Source: Alloscardovia criceti DSM 17774
GTDB lineage: Bacteria > Actinomycetota > Actinomycetes > Actinomycetales > Bifidobacteriaceae
DNA: 64,000 nucleotides
Reading direction: 5' to 3'
NCBI RefSeq assembly: GCF_000376885.1
Contig: NZ_AQXR01000006.1
Span: 47,750 to 111,749 of the forward strand
Both the position numbers and the translations under genes were made by a program. Numbering within the stretch: position 1 is the stretch's first letter; each line of letters opens with the position of its first letter. Of this stretch, positions 45,631 through 53,970 are shown one piece after another. The notes under the pieces were generated by a model that made no database searches, had not been told where the DNA came from, and worked only from the letters and a program-made list of their open reading frames with translations.

Positions 45631-46308
45631 TTACAAGTTCCAGTAAGCAATTACATGATCGCTATGATGCCAGTCCAGCACGCAGAAATGGGCGGTATCT
45701 AGGCGGAAACTGCGCGCTTGATGAGGCTGTAAGCCCAACCATTGAGCCGTTAATATGCGCAAAATATGGGCGTGAGCCACACACAGCACGTCGTTTCCTG
45801 CTTCCAGCGCGGGCAGCGCCCGCTGTATGACTTCACGCACACGAGCTGCAGCCTCTTCTACGGACTCGCCTGCGCCCGCTATAACGTCGATTTCACCAAA
45901 ATTATCGATGTATTCCGTACGCGTACCTTGTAAGGAGGCTGGTAGCTCCCGAGGACCAATGTCCCAAATATTCCACGATTCGGCACCGAGGGCCTTCGCC
46001 ACCTCATGGCGCGTATGCCCTTCTGCGCCACCATAATCAAACTCTAAGAGGTTTTCTTCGGTAGTGAAGTTTTCAAAACCGGCAAGCTGTGCCGTGTGCT
46101 GAGCGCGACGGAGCGGCGAAACGTAGATGTTCTGAGCCTCAAACTGCACTCCAAAATCGCGCAGACGCCGACCTGCATCAACTGCCTGTGCTTCGCCTTG
46201 AGCTGTGAGTGGTATATTCGTTCTGCCTGTATACTGCCCAGTCTGGCTCCACACGGTTTGCCCATGGCGCAGTAAAAATAAACGTCCTCGTTGTACCATG
46301 CTTTTCAT
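45631..46308 (-). CDS. Histidine phosphatase family protein (phosphoglycerate-mutase-like)
   Basis: A 225-residue protein with the catalytic LRHGQTVWSQTGQYTGRT block near the N-terminus and a second conserved His late in VAHAHILRILTAQWL. Start ATG at 46308 or 46299; neither has a good ribosome binding site, and TAAGAT ends 7 nt before the second. Substrate unknown; it could be a sugar phosphatase or an acid phosphatase. Single-gene unit with its own terminator. Confidence 0.9.
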   Translation of the reverse strand: MKSMVQRGRLFLLRHGQTVWSQTGQYTGRTNIPLTAQGEAQAVDAGRRLRDFGVQFEAQNIYVSPLRRAQHTAQLAGFENFTTEENLLEFDYGGAEGHTRHEVAKALGAESWNIWDIGPRELPASLQGTRTEYIDNFGEIDVIAGAGESVEEAAARVREVIQRALPALEAGNDVLCVAHAHILRILTAQWLGLQPHQARSFRLDTAHFCVLDWHHSDHVIAYWNL

Positions 46309-46420
46309 CTTAACAAAAATTAGTTGTTATGAACACTTCGCCGTTTTCCTTATAAGCCAAGCAATTTCTGTAGCCAGACAGCAGATGCACAATCACTCAA
46401 TGCGTGAGATAATACTGTGT

Positions 46421-46837
46421 ATGAGTGAGAATACTGATTACAGCAACCTTAAGACGGAAGAAGCCGTGGAAAATCTCCACAAGGCAGACGAAAAAATTAA
46501 TGCTATTCGCACACGTATAAAAAATGATCCCGATGACGCCTTCGATAAGTTACTGAAGCTCGCTTTGCCGGCCTTGGCTGGACTCATCGGCGGAAAAATT
46601 GCTGAAATCTTATGGAAACAAGGCAAACGCAGCGTTTTGGGCGCAAAAGCCATCGATGATGACGGCAATGATATCTCCGATGGCATCTTCGCATCGATGA
46701 TTTTTGCGGGACTTTCGGCAGCGCTCGGCTCCTTGATTTCCAGCCTCTCCACCAAAGGCTCACAGGGTCTTGTCAATTTAAGGCATAACCGTAACGCTCG
46801 CAAAACTACCCAATCCAAAGGTCGTCACAAAAACTAA
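46421..46837 (+). CDS. DUF4235 family membrane protein
   Basis: A 138-residue protein: a charged N-terminus, a first hydrophobic segment ALPALAGLIGGKIAEILW, a Asp-rich loop and a second helix IFASMIFAGLSAALGSLIS, then a basic tail. This matches the DUF4235 pattern known from Actinobacteria; function unknown. The frame is open further upstream but the ATG at 46421 gives the family start; GATAAT ends 7 nt before it, so the mRNA may be leaderless. Confidence 0.8.
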   Translation: MSENTDYSNLKTEEAVENLHKADEKINAIRTRIKNDPDDAFDKLLKLALPALAGLIGGKIAEILWKQGKRSVLGAKAIDDDGNDISDGIFASMIFAGLSAALGSLISSLSTKGSQGLVNLRHNRNARKTTQSKGRHKN

Positions 46838-46964
46838 GTCGTCATAAAACATAGCTGAACGAGAAAACTCGTAACACTACCCTCGCATCACGACTCATCT
46901 CACGCTTTAGCCCACTGCATAACATTCATAGACTTTATGCATGTGGGCTGCTTAATATGACATC

Positions 46965-47759
46965 ATGACTATTCTTCACAACCCTACCGTGGACACATTA
47001 TTGTCCCGCCGCACCATACGCGCCTGGACAGATGAAGAGGTAGACGCCGATACTATTGAAACGCTGGAAAAAGTCGCACAGCGCGCGGCGACGAGCCAGT
47101 TCTTTAATGCCTGGTCCGCCATTCGCATTACCGATAAAGCCGTAGCTATAAAACTCGCCGAAATTGGACATCAGCCGTATATTGCCGAAGCACCTCTGCT
47201 CTATATTTTTATCATCGATGATCATCGCAATCTGAGTATTGCTCGCGAAGCCGGCATCAAAGATGAAGATATGACGCTGGACTCGGATTACACCTTCACG
47301 CAGGGCCAAAATGACGCCGTTTTAGCATTGCATGCCATGGAAACCGCCGCCGAATCTTTGGGATTAGGAACCGTCATCCTCGGTAGCATTCTCAACGATT
47401 CTCAGGCCGTCATTGACTTGCTGCACTTGCCAGAGCGCACCTTCCCTGTGCTCGGTTTAGCCATTGGCCATCCATCTCAAACGCCTCAGCTGAAGCCGCG
47501 GATGGAGCGAAAGTTCCAGTTCTTTGAAAATCGTTACCCTGAGGATGCCCAAACACCAAGCATGACCGAAGCTTTGAAAGACTTCGACCATGAGGTGACA
47601 CAGTATTACGATTTGCGCAATCCTAGCCATCCGGTACAAGCCTTTACGGAAAACATCGCAGAGAAATCCACGGACCAAGGCCGACTTTCGAAGGCATTCG
47701 GCAAACCTGCCCGCGCTCAAGGATTTACAGGACGCAGCTTCTCGTCAGAAGAAAAATAA
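46965..47759 (+). CDS. Nitroreductase family protein (NADPH-dependent FMN oxidoreductase)
   Basis: A 264-residue FMN protein of the NfsA/FRP type: VDTLLSRRTIRAWTDEEVD (FMN-binding Arg and Arg-Thr), AAQRAATSQFFNAWSAI, and the central GLGTVILGSILNDSQAVIDLL block. It reduces quinones, nitro compounds or flavins with NAD(P)H. The ATG has no ribosome binding site and TAATAT ends 6 nt upstream, so a leaderless mRNA is likely. Followed by a strong terminator. Confidence 0.9.
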   Translation: MTILHNPTVDTLLSRRTIRAWTDEEVDADTIETLEKVAQRAATSQFFNAWSAIRITDKAVAIKLAEIGHQPYIAEAPLLYIFIIDDHRNLSIAREAGIKDEDMTLDSDYTFTQGQNDAVLALHAMETAAESLGLGTVILGSILNDSQAVIDLLHLPERTFPVLGLAIGHPSQTPQLKPRMERKFQFFENRYPEDAQTPSMTEALKDFDHEVTQYYDLRNPSHPVQAFTENIAEKSTDQGRLSKAFGKPARAQGFTGRSFSSEEK

Positions 47760-47770
47760 AACACCATACA

Positions 47771-47808
47771 AAATGCTGGTTGTGATGTTACATCCCAACC
47801 AGCATTTT
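47771..47808. terminator. Terminator after the nitroreductase gene
   Basis: AAATGCTGGTTG (47771-47782) pairs with CAACCAGCATTT and is followed by a T run on the plus strand; inner TGATGT/ACATC bases extend it. It also faces the convergent small zinc-ribbon gene. Confidence 0.88.
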
Positions 47809-47815
47809 TATAGGC

Positions 47816-48091
47816 CTAATGCTTACGTGGCTTAAAACCGCGCTTGCGAGATACTATTGGCTTTCCGCCCCACGATGAACGACCGCGCGGACTGGAGCCG
47901 ATGTTTTTCAAGGCTTGGCGAATAGGTGGTGTGCTGGTCAAATGCCATCGATGGCAGTATTGACACACATACACCCATAATTGCACACCTCGCTGCACAT
48001 AACTCTGTCGCGCTGCTTCTTGTGCTTGATCTTGAGTAGCGTACATTATTTTATCCGTGGTGGAGCAGCGTTGAGGTGTGAAATTATACAT
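47816..48091 (-). CDS. Small protein with a CxxC...WHLT zinc-ribbon-like motif, function unknown
   Basis: A 91-residue basic protein. A Cys near residue 9 and the block VYVCQYCHRWHLTS near residues 41-54 (C-x2-C-x2-W-H-L-T) suggest a small zinc-binding or nucleic-acid-binding fold; a similar block occurs in many short hypothetical proteins of bacteria and phages. The C-terminal 25 residues are very basic. The coding sequence starts 5 nt from the end of the aldo/keto reductase gene, so it is probably co-transcribed with it. Confidence 0.65.
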   Translation of the reverse strand: MYNFTPQRCSTTDKIMYATQDQAQEAARQSYVQRGVQLWVYVCQYCHRWHLTSTPPIRQALKNIGSSPRGRSSWGGKPIVSRKRGFKPRKH

Positions 48092-48096
48092 AGCGC

Positions 48097-49035
48097 TTAT
48101 GGTAACAAATTGCCCGCAGCAGCGTAAAGCTCATACCACTCTTGACGCGTTAAGCGTACATCCGCGCCCTGTGCGAACTGCTGGATACGCTCATGGTTCA
48201 TCGAGCCGATAATGACCTGCATCTGCGCTGGATGACGTAGCAACCAGGCCACTGCTATGCCGTTCTTTGTGCTGTCATACTTCTTAGCCAGCTTCTCCAG
48301 CTCAGCGTTCAGCTCCACAAACTTCGGATTATCCACAAATGCACCGCCAAAGAATCCTGCCTGCAGTGGGCTCCACGGCTGGATAGTCATCTTGCGCAAA
48401 CGGGAATACTCCAGCAAACCGCTATCGCGATCCACGCTGCGGCTTTCTTCCATATTGGTGTAAATATTTTGATCTATCATGCCCGAGTGAGCAAGGCTAA
48501 GTTGTAACTGATTCACCTGAAGCTTTTCATCCAGCTCACTTTGCAAGAACTCCGTTTGCCACACAGACATGTTGCTGACACCAAAATGACGCACCTTGCC
48601 TGCTGCCTTTAGCTCGGCAAATGCTGCGTTAATTTCGTCCGGTTCAAGCAAGGTATCTGGCCTGTGAAGCAGCAGAAAGTCCACATAATCCGTTTGCAAA
48701 TTCTCGAGTTCAAAGTTTACGCGATTGATAATGCGTTCCTTTGAGAAATCATAAATAGTAACCGATCCGGTTTCATCCGCGCTAGCAATGCCCACCTTGG
48801 TTTGCAGATAAATAGACGCGCGATCGACCTTCACATCTTTCAAAGCCTGTCCCAGTTTGCGTGAGCTTTCGCCGTTGGTATAGACATCGGCAGTATCGAA
48901 GAAATTAATACCAGCTTCCAACGCTGTAGAAGTGATGTGTGCCGCTTCCTCTTGCGATTTTTCGGCCATGCGCATGACGCCTTGAGCAATGGCAGAAGCA
49001 GATATATCTGTCGTCCCAATATTGACGTACTTCAT
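48097..49035 (-). CDS. Aldo/keto reductase
   Basis: Start ATG at 49035 with AAGGAGG gives 312 residues. NADPH-dependent TIM-barrel oxidoreductase with the catalytic Asp in FFDTADVYTNGESSRKLG, Lys in YLQTKVGIA and the later PWSPLQAGFFGG and IIGSMNHERIQQ coenzyme-binding blocks, like YdhF/YghZ-type members. Physiological substrate unknown. Confidence 0.93.
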   Translation of the reverse strand: MKYVNIGTTDISASAIAQGVMRMAEKSQEEAAHITSTALEAGINFFDTADVYTNGESSRKLGQALKDVKVDRASIYLQTKVGIASADETGSVTIYDFSKERIINRVNFELENLQTDYVDFLLLHRPDTLLEPDEINAAFAELKAAGKVRHFGVSNMSVWQTEFLQSELDEKLQVNQLQLSLAHSGMIDQNIYTNMEESRSVDRDSGLLEYSRLRKMTIQPWSPLQAGFFGGAFVDNPKFVELNAELEKLAKKYDSTKNGIAVAWLLRHPAQMQVIIGSMNHERIQQFAQGADVRLTRQEWYELYAAAGNLLP

Positions 49036-49194
49036 ATGAATCCTCCTTGATGTGCGTAATTTCAATATACTCCGCCGGCTCAACACTGCCGAATTCAGTA
49101 AGCTTTCAGGAAATTCCTAGAGATATTGAACCTCATCCGAGGTTTCTCCACAGTTACCCAGCGTTAACTAGAGGTCATTACGAAAGGAGATCAC

Positions 49195-50115
49195 ATGACT
49201 ACTTCATTACACTATGCAGATTACATGGCACATGTGACTGATTCCTTGGGAAGCCCAGATAAGGTGGATGTGGAATTCGTCATTCCTGTGTACAACGAGG
49301 AAGACTGCATCGCCGGATGCGTAAAAACCCTCAGCGGATATCTTCGCGGTTTAAGGGATGAATTTGGCACCACTTTGCACGAGTCACACGCGGCTGATTT
49401 TTCTTGGCGCATTATGGTGGCTGATAATGCGAGCACGGATTCTACATGGGATGTCATTTGTGATCTCGTTCAGTCCGACCCCAGTCATGTACGCACCATC
49501 CGCCTAGACCGTAAGGGTCGCGGATTTGCACTGAAGACGGCGTGGCTGAGTTCGCGAGCGCGTGTTTTAGCGTATATGGATGCCGACTTGTCTACCGGTC
49601 TCGAGCATATCGATGATTTGGTCAAGCCATTGCTGCTTGATCAAGCGCAGCTGGCAATTGGCTCACGCTTGCTCAAGCAATCGCAGACCACGCGCAGCTT
49701 GAAGCGTGAATTTATTTCAAGAACGTATAATGCTTTGCTGCGCACTTACTCGGGTGCTTTGTTTAGCGACGCTCAGTGTGGTTTCAAGGCCATTCGTGCG
49801 GATGCCTTCAACGCCATGTATGAGGAACTGGAAGACAATGAATGGTTCTTCGATACCGAGCTTCTGCTGCTTGCCCAGTTCCGCGGTTACCGTTTGAATC
49901 AAATTCCGGTGCGCTGGATTGAGGATACACAAAGTTCCGTCCATATCACCGACACCGTGATGAAGGATCTTAAAGGCATGTGGCGTATGCATAAAAGCAT
50001 TGGCCGTGGCATGCAGGGCATTCTTCAAACGCGTGCCCGCGTGATGGAAAACAGACGTGAACCAATTTTCCGCGGAAGTTTGGTTCCTATCAACCTTTTA
50101 GTTACAGCTGCTTAA
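49195..50115 (+). CDS. Family 2 glycosyltransferase (polyprenyl-phosphate sugar synthase type)
   Basis: A 306-residue GT-A enzyme related to dolichyl-phosphate mannose synthase. N-terminal VEFVIPVYNEEDCIAGCVKTL, nucleotide-binding VADNASTDSTWDVI, basic DRKGRGFALKTAW and the metal-binding DADLST near residue 125; no C-terminal membrane helix. AAAGGAGA site. It probably makes the polyprenyl-phosphate sugar used by the following GT39 enzyme, inferred from the gene order and typical pairing. Confidence 0.9.
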   Translation: MTTSLHYADYMAHVTDSLGSPDKVDVEFVIPVYNEEDCIAGCVKTLSGYLRGLRDEFGTTLHESHAADFSWRIMVADNASTDSTWDVICDLVQSDPSHVRTIRLDRKGRGFALKTAWLSSRARVLAYMDADLSTGLEHIDDLVKPLLLDQAQLAIGSRLLKQSQTTRSLKREFISRTYNALLRTYSGALFSDAQCGFKAIRADAFNAMYEELEDNEWFFDTELLLLAQFRGYRLNQIPVRWIEDTQSSVHITDTVMKDLKGMWRMHKSIGRGMQGILQTRARVMENRREPIFRGSLVPINLLVTAA

Positions 50116-50125
50116 GGATAAATGA

Positions 50126-51829
50126 ATGATAATACAGAAAAACCCCCGAAGTTATACGAATCGCTATGTACTTCCAGCACGTAAACGCTTGGATTGGATA
50201 GCCTTCGGTCTTCTCCTCATCGCAGCTGCAGCCGTGTTCTTTATCAATTTAACGGCTTCTGGATATGCGAATGAATTCTACTCCGCAGCCGCTCAGGCTG
50301 GTTCCAAAAGCTGGTGGGCCTTCCTCTGGGGATCGTCTGACTCAGGAAACGCCATCACGGTAGATAAGCCACCTGCGTCCCTGTGGCTGATGGCACTGTC
50401 CGTACGCATCTTTGGATTGAGCTCCTTCGCTATCCTCCTTCCACAGGCGTTGCTAGGTGTGGCTACAACCGGTTTAATTTATAGCGTGACGCGCCGTTAC
50501 TGGGGCAACTGGACGGGCATTATTGCTGGCGTTGTGTTTATCACCACCCCGGTAGCCGCTCTGATGTTTAGATTTAATAATCCGGATGCCCTGCTCGTCT
50601 TCCTAGAAGTCGCAGCCGTTGCCGCCACCTTGCGCGCTTTGGAGCATGACACCACGAAACGCGGAAACTGGCGTCGAACCGGATGGATGGCACTTGCGGG
50701 TGTAGCCGTTGGCTTTGGATTCCTCACAAAACAGCTCCAGGTTATGCTGATCCTGCCTGGTATTGCACTCGCGTTCCTCATCGCTTCACCTACAAAATTC
50801 TGGCGTCGCATGGTGGATGGAATTGTAGCACTCGGTGCCATGGTTATTTCCGCCGGCTGGTGGGTTTTGCTCACCGTTATCGTGCCGGAAGATATGCGCC
50901 CTTATATCGGCGGCTCACAAAATAACTCCTTTATCGAACTAACCTTCGGATATAACGGTTTTGGACGATTAACAGGTGACGAAACAGGATCTGTCGTGCC
51001 AGGAGCTAGCTCCTCGAAGTCCCAAGGCGGCCAGTGGGGTGAAACCGGCTGGAATCGACTCTTTACGAGCGATTTCAATGATCAAATTTCATGGCTGGTC
51101 TTCGCAGCTCTCGCAGGTTTGATTGTGGCGCTGATTGTAGCCGGATGGAAGAATCGCACAGATATCCGCCGTGCCTCTGGCATTATGTTTGGTGGCTGGA
51201 TGGTGGTGACTTGGCTCATCTTCAGCTTTATGTCTGGTATTTTCCACTCCTACTACACCGTCGCTCTCTCCCCAGCAATTGCAGTATTGACAGCTATAGG
51301 CATCGCACTCCTGTGGTCGAAACATCATACGACGTGGGCGCCACTCACCGCTGCAGCTACTGTGCTTGTCACTGCCTTGTGGTCCTTCTCCATGATCAAC
51401 CAAGTCAGCGGATACCAAGTTCTCGCTTATGCCGTAGTTGCCACAGGCATGATTGCCACAGCTATCTTCGCGTGGTATGGCTTGTCCGCCTACTTGGGAT
51501 ATGCGAACAAATCTGCAGGCGCTTCCACACTGGTGAAGCTCGGAGCAGTAGCCGCTGCCATCGCTATGCTTGCCGGCCCAGTTGCCTGGACCGTAGCGAC
51601 CATCTCCACGGGCCACCAAGGATCTATCGTTACCGCAGGACCAAGCGGCTCTGGCGGACCAGGAGGTGGCGGAATGCCGGGTGGTGGTATGCAGGGCGGA
51701 GGTCCGGGAAGCTCGACAACGAACAGCTCATCCTCGACCACGGATGGCTCTAGCACCACCGACAGCTCTACGAGTAGCTCCACCACGTCTAGCGATAACA
51801 GCACCACGACAACAACTACAACCAACTAA
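50126..51829 (+). CDS. GT39-type (ArnT/YkcB-like) membrane glycosyltransferase without its usual C-terminal domain
   Basis: A 567-residue polytopic protein with about 11-12 helices. The first extracytoplasmic loop has ANEFYSAAAQAGSKSWWAFLWGSSD and VDKPPASLWLMALSVRIFG, the lipid-sugar acceptor region of this group; NPDALLVFLEVAAVAATLRAL follows. After the last helix (AMLAGPVAWTVATIST) the protein has a Gly/Met-rich stretch (about 506-527) and a Ser/Thr-only tail to the end. Relatives continue here with an ~110-residue extracellular domain; that domain is encoded separately at 52556-53398. Start ATG 50126 with AAGGA. Probably transfers a sugar to an envelope component. Confidence 0.88.
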   Translation: MIIQKNPRSYTNRYVLPARKRLDWIAFGLLLIAAAAVFFINLTASGYANEFYSAAAQAGSKSWWAFLWGSSDSGNAITVDKPPASLWLMALSVRIFGLSSFAILLPQALLGVATTGLIYSVTRRYWGNWTGIIAGVVFITTPVAALMFRFNNPDALLVFLEVAAVAATLRALEHDTTKRGNWRRTGWMALAGVAVGFGFLTKQLQVMLILPGIALAFLIASPTKFWRRMVDGIVALGAMVISAGWWVLLTVIVPEDMRPYIGGSQNNSFIELTFGYNGFGRLTGDETGSVVPGASSSKSQGGQWGETGWNRLFTSDFNDQISWLVFAALAGLIVALIVAGWKNRTDIRRASGIMFGGWMVVTWLIFSFMSGIFHSYYTVALSPAIAVLTAIGIALLWSKHHTTWAPLTAAATVLVTALWSFSMINQVSGYQVLAYAVVATGMIATAIFAWYGLSAYLGYANKSAGASTLVKLGAVAAAIAMLAGPVAWTVATISTGHQGSIVTAGPSGSGGPGGGGMPGGGMQGGGPGSSTTNSSSSTTDGSSTTDSSTSSSTTSSDNSTTTTTTTN

Positions 51830-51857
51830 TTCACAATTCTCTTTTGAAAGGACCGTC

Positions 51858-52544
51858 ATGGCCAACAATAATTCTTCTCAGAATCCTTATGAAGATTTCT
51901 CCACTGAAGAAACCACTGCACTCAACCAGAATGCAGCACCGTACTCGGAGGATTCTGCAAAAACCGAACAATTCCAGCAATATCAGCAGGCACAGCAAAC
52001 CCAGCAGAACGCAAATGCACAGGCGGAGTATGCGGCACAGACTGACCAAGCACAGCCACAGCAGTCGACTGATCAGTTCCAACAAAATCTGGCTTATCAG
52101 CAGCAGTACGCATCTCAGAATGCGCCACAGGGCACACAGCAGACGAGCATTCCCGTAGCTCAACCGATGGCTCCAAACACCGTGGGAGGCCCGGTCAATG
52201 CGGAAATGGCTCCTAACAAGGCCGAACGCAAGAAGATGATTATGCACATCGCCATCGGATTCGTGGCTGCAGCTGCCTTGATTACACCAACCACATGGAT
52301 GATCGCCTCGAGCACGGCTCAAAATTCCGGCCCATCCATGTCCTCACAAATGAACATGCAGGGTGGCCCTGGCGGACAGATGATGGGACCTGGCGGATCT
52401 ACAAGTTCAGACGGATCTACGGATTCTCAGGGCAGCACGGATGGCTCTCAGCAGTTCCCAGGCGCCAATGGTTCTACATCGGACGGTAGCTCCTCCGATT
52501 CTTCCTCATCCAGCACGACAAACAGTTCTAGTATCAATAGCTAA
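51858..52544 (+). CDS. Gln-rich single-pass membrane protein of the GT39 cassette, function unknown
   Basis: A 228-residue protein starting at ATG 51858 (GAAAGGA site). Residues 1-125 are hydrophilic and Gln/Ala-rich and should be cytosolic; residues ~128-151 form one helix with ITPTTWMIASS; the rest is Gly/Met-, Ser- and Asp-rich low-complexity sequence outside the membrane. The helix and the following GPSMSSQMNMQGGPGG resemble the last helix and Gly-rich part of the upstream GT39 protein. No known family recognised. 28 nt after the GT39 gene. Confidence 0.8.
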   Translation: MANNNSSQNPYEDFSTEETTALNQNAAPYSEDSAKTEQFQQYQQAQQTQQNANAQAEYAAQTDQAQPQQSTDQFQQNLAYQQQYASQNAPQGTQQTSIPVAQPMAPNTVGGPVNAEMAPNKAERKKMIMHIAIGFVAAAALITPTTWMIASSTAQNSGPSMSSQMNMQGGPGGQMMGPGGSTSSDGSTDSQGSTDGSQQFPGANGSTSDGSSSDSSSSSTTNSSSINS

Positions 52545-52555
52545 AGGGGCTTTTC

Positions 52556-53398
52556 ATGGCAGAAACACACCGCGCATATAAAACGCACACGCTGCGCAAT
52601 ATCGCAATCGGCATCGTCACCGCGTTCATCATCGTCACCCCAACCGTGTGGACTGTGGCTTATGCCTCTAGCAGCTCCTCCACGAGCAGTAGCTCGGCCA
52701 TGAGTAGCGCTCCAGGCTCTACAAGCCAGGATGGTAGCTCCAGTAATGGCGCTCCATCCATGGATGGCGCCACAGACGGATCCACGGATAGTCAGTCTTC
52801 TCAGGGATTCCCCGGTGGTAGTACAGATGGCAGCTCAAATGGTCAACCGGGCGGCATGCCAGGTATGAATTCCAGCGATGGGTCTTCGGATAGTTCCTCC
52901 GACAGTTCTAGTCAAAGCAGCGACTCCACCACCGATACAGATAGCTCCACTAGCTCGGATTCCTCCAGCTCCTCAACCCAGTCAAATAACGGTCCAGGTG
53001 GTGGCGGCATGGGCAACCTCACTGGCGGCACGGGCGCATCCTCAAACTCTGAGCTTGTCGCCTTGCTTCAAGAAAATGCTTCCAACTATCGTTGGGTAGC
53101 AGCAACCACCGGCTCTCAGTCAGCCGCCTCTTACCAGCTGGCCAGCGAAGAACCTGTGATGGCAATCGGCGGCTTCAACGGCACGGATGATTACCCAACT
53201 CTGGAGCAATTCAAAGAATACGTAGCTCAAGGCCTCATCCACTACTACATTTCTGGTGGCGGTATGGGTGGCAGCCAAAATGGCGGATCCTCAGCAGCCT
53301 CTGAAATTGCAGAATGGGTAGCCGAGAACTACACAGCCCAAACAGTAGGCGGTGTCACGATTTACGATTTGACCGAAACCACCAGTTCAAATAGCTAA
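52556..53398 (+). CDS. Anchored YkcA/B-type C-terminal domain protein of the GT39 cassette
   Basis: A 280-residue protein. Residues ~15-37 form one helix with VTPTVWTVAYASS, residues 38-163 are Ser/Asp/Gly-rich low-complexity sequence, and residues ~164-275 are a folded domain: LVALLQENASNYRWVAATTGS, EEPVMAIGGFNGTD, LEQFKEYVAQGLIHYYISGGG and AEWVAENY...GGVTIYDLT. This is the domain normally found at the C-terminus of ArnT/YkcB-like GT39 enzymes (recalled from the pattern). Here it stands alone with its own anchor. It likely works with the GT39 protein. 11 nt after the previous gene, AAAGGGG site. Confidence 0.82.
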   Translation: MAETHRAYKTHTLRNIAIGIVTAFIIVTPTVWTVAYASSSSSTSSSSAMSSAPGSTSQDGSSSNGAPSMDGATDGSTDSQSSQGFPGGSTDGSSNGQPGGMPGMNSSDGSSDSSSDSSSQSSDSTTDTDSSTSSDSSSSSTQSNNGPGGGGMGNLTGGTGASSNSELVALLQENASNYRWVAATTGSQSAASYQLASEEPVMAIGGFNGTDDYPTLEQFKEYVAQGLIHYYISGGGMGGSQNGGSSAASEIAEWVAENYTAQTVGGVTIYDLTETTSSNS

Positions 53399-53414
53399 AA
53401 TACTGAACACACAT

Positions 53415-53448
53415 AAGTGCCGACCGGTTATTACACCGATCGGCACTT
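53415..53448. terminator. Terminator after the glycosyltransferase cassette
   Basis: AAGTGCCG (53415-53422) pairs with CGGCACTT (53441-53448) with further ACCGGT/ACCGAT inner pairs; T-rich sequence follows on the plus strand. It ends the GT cassette, and on the other strand would stop the convergent YccF transcript. Confidence 0.85.
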
Positions 53449-53517
53449 TCATTATTTTCTCGTCTTGTATCTAGGCGAACTATCGCACAATTCCGTAGTT
53501 TCCGCCCACGGATGTGC

Positions 53518-53895
53518 TTAATAATACTGATATGGCTCCACAACGCTGGCACCAAACGGTGCAAATGCCAACCTCATCATTTTGAAGGATTGAAGGCCAA
53601 AAGGAATGCCAATGATCGTAATGCAATTCGCAATTCCGGCGATAAAATAACCCACGGCCAGCACCCAACCAAAGACCACAGCCCAGATGATGTTTGCGAG
53701 GAAGCTCAATCCACCGCCGGTGTACACTATCTGCTTACCGAATGGTGTCAACGTGAGCTCCGCCATCTTAAAGCACTGCACACCCAGGGGGATACCGATT
53801 ATCGTGACGCATAGCACCAGCCCGGCAATCAGCCAGCCCAGCGCTATCCAAAATCCGCCAAAGATAATCCACAAAATATTTCCAAGAAGCCTCAT
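53518..53895 (-). CDS. YccF domain membrane protein
   Basis: Start ATG at 53895 gives 125 residues, the normal N-terminus MRLLGNILWIIFGG. Two repeats of the YccF pattern, each a long hydrophobic stretch followed by ITIIGIPxGxQxFKMxxLxxxPFG (about residues 30-55 and 90-115). Small inner membrane protein of unknown function. TACAAT ends 6 nt before the ATG and no ribosome binding site is seen, so the mRNA may be leaderless. Confidence 0.9.
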   Translation of the reverse strand: MRLLGNILWIIFGGFWIALGWLIAGLVLCVTIIGIPLGVQCFKMAELTLTPFGKQIVYTGGGLSFLANIIWAVVFGWVLAVGYFIAGIANCITIIGIPFGLQSFKMMRLAFAPFGASVVEPYQYY

Positions 53896-53970
53896 AATTA
53901 TATTGTAGAAGGGCTTGCAGGCGGAGCACATCAGTGACATCCCGAGTTCTAACCCTGAAAAGTCTCAGGT

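Noticed and set aside
51690..53030. Ser/Thr/Gly-rich DNA as a tandem-repeat or CRISPR-like array
   Set aside because: The repeats are degenerate codons of low-complexity protein tails, with no constant repeat and spacer units.
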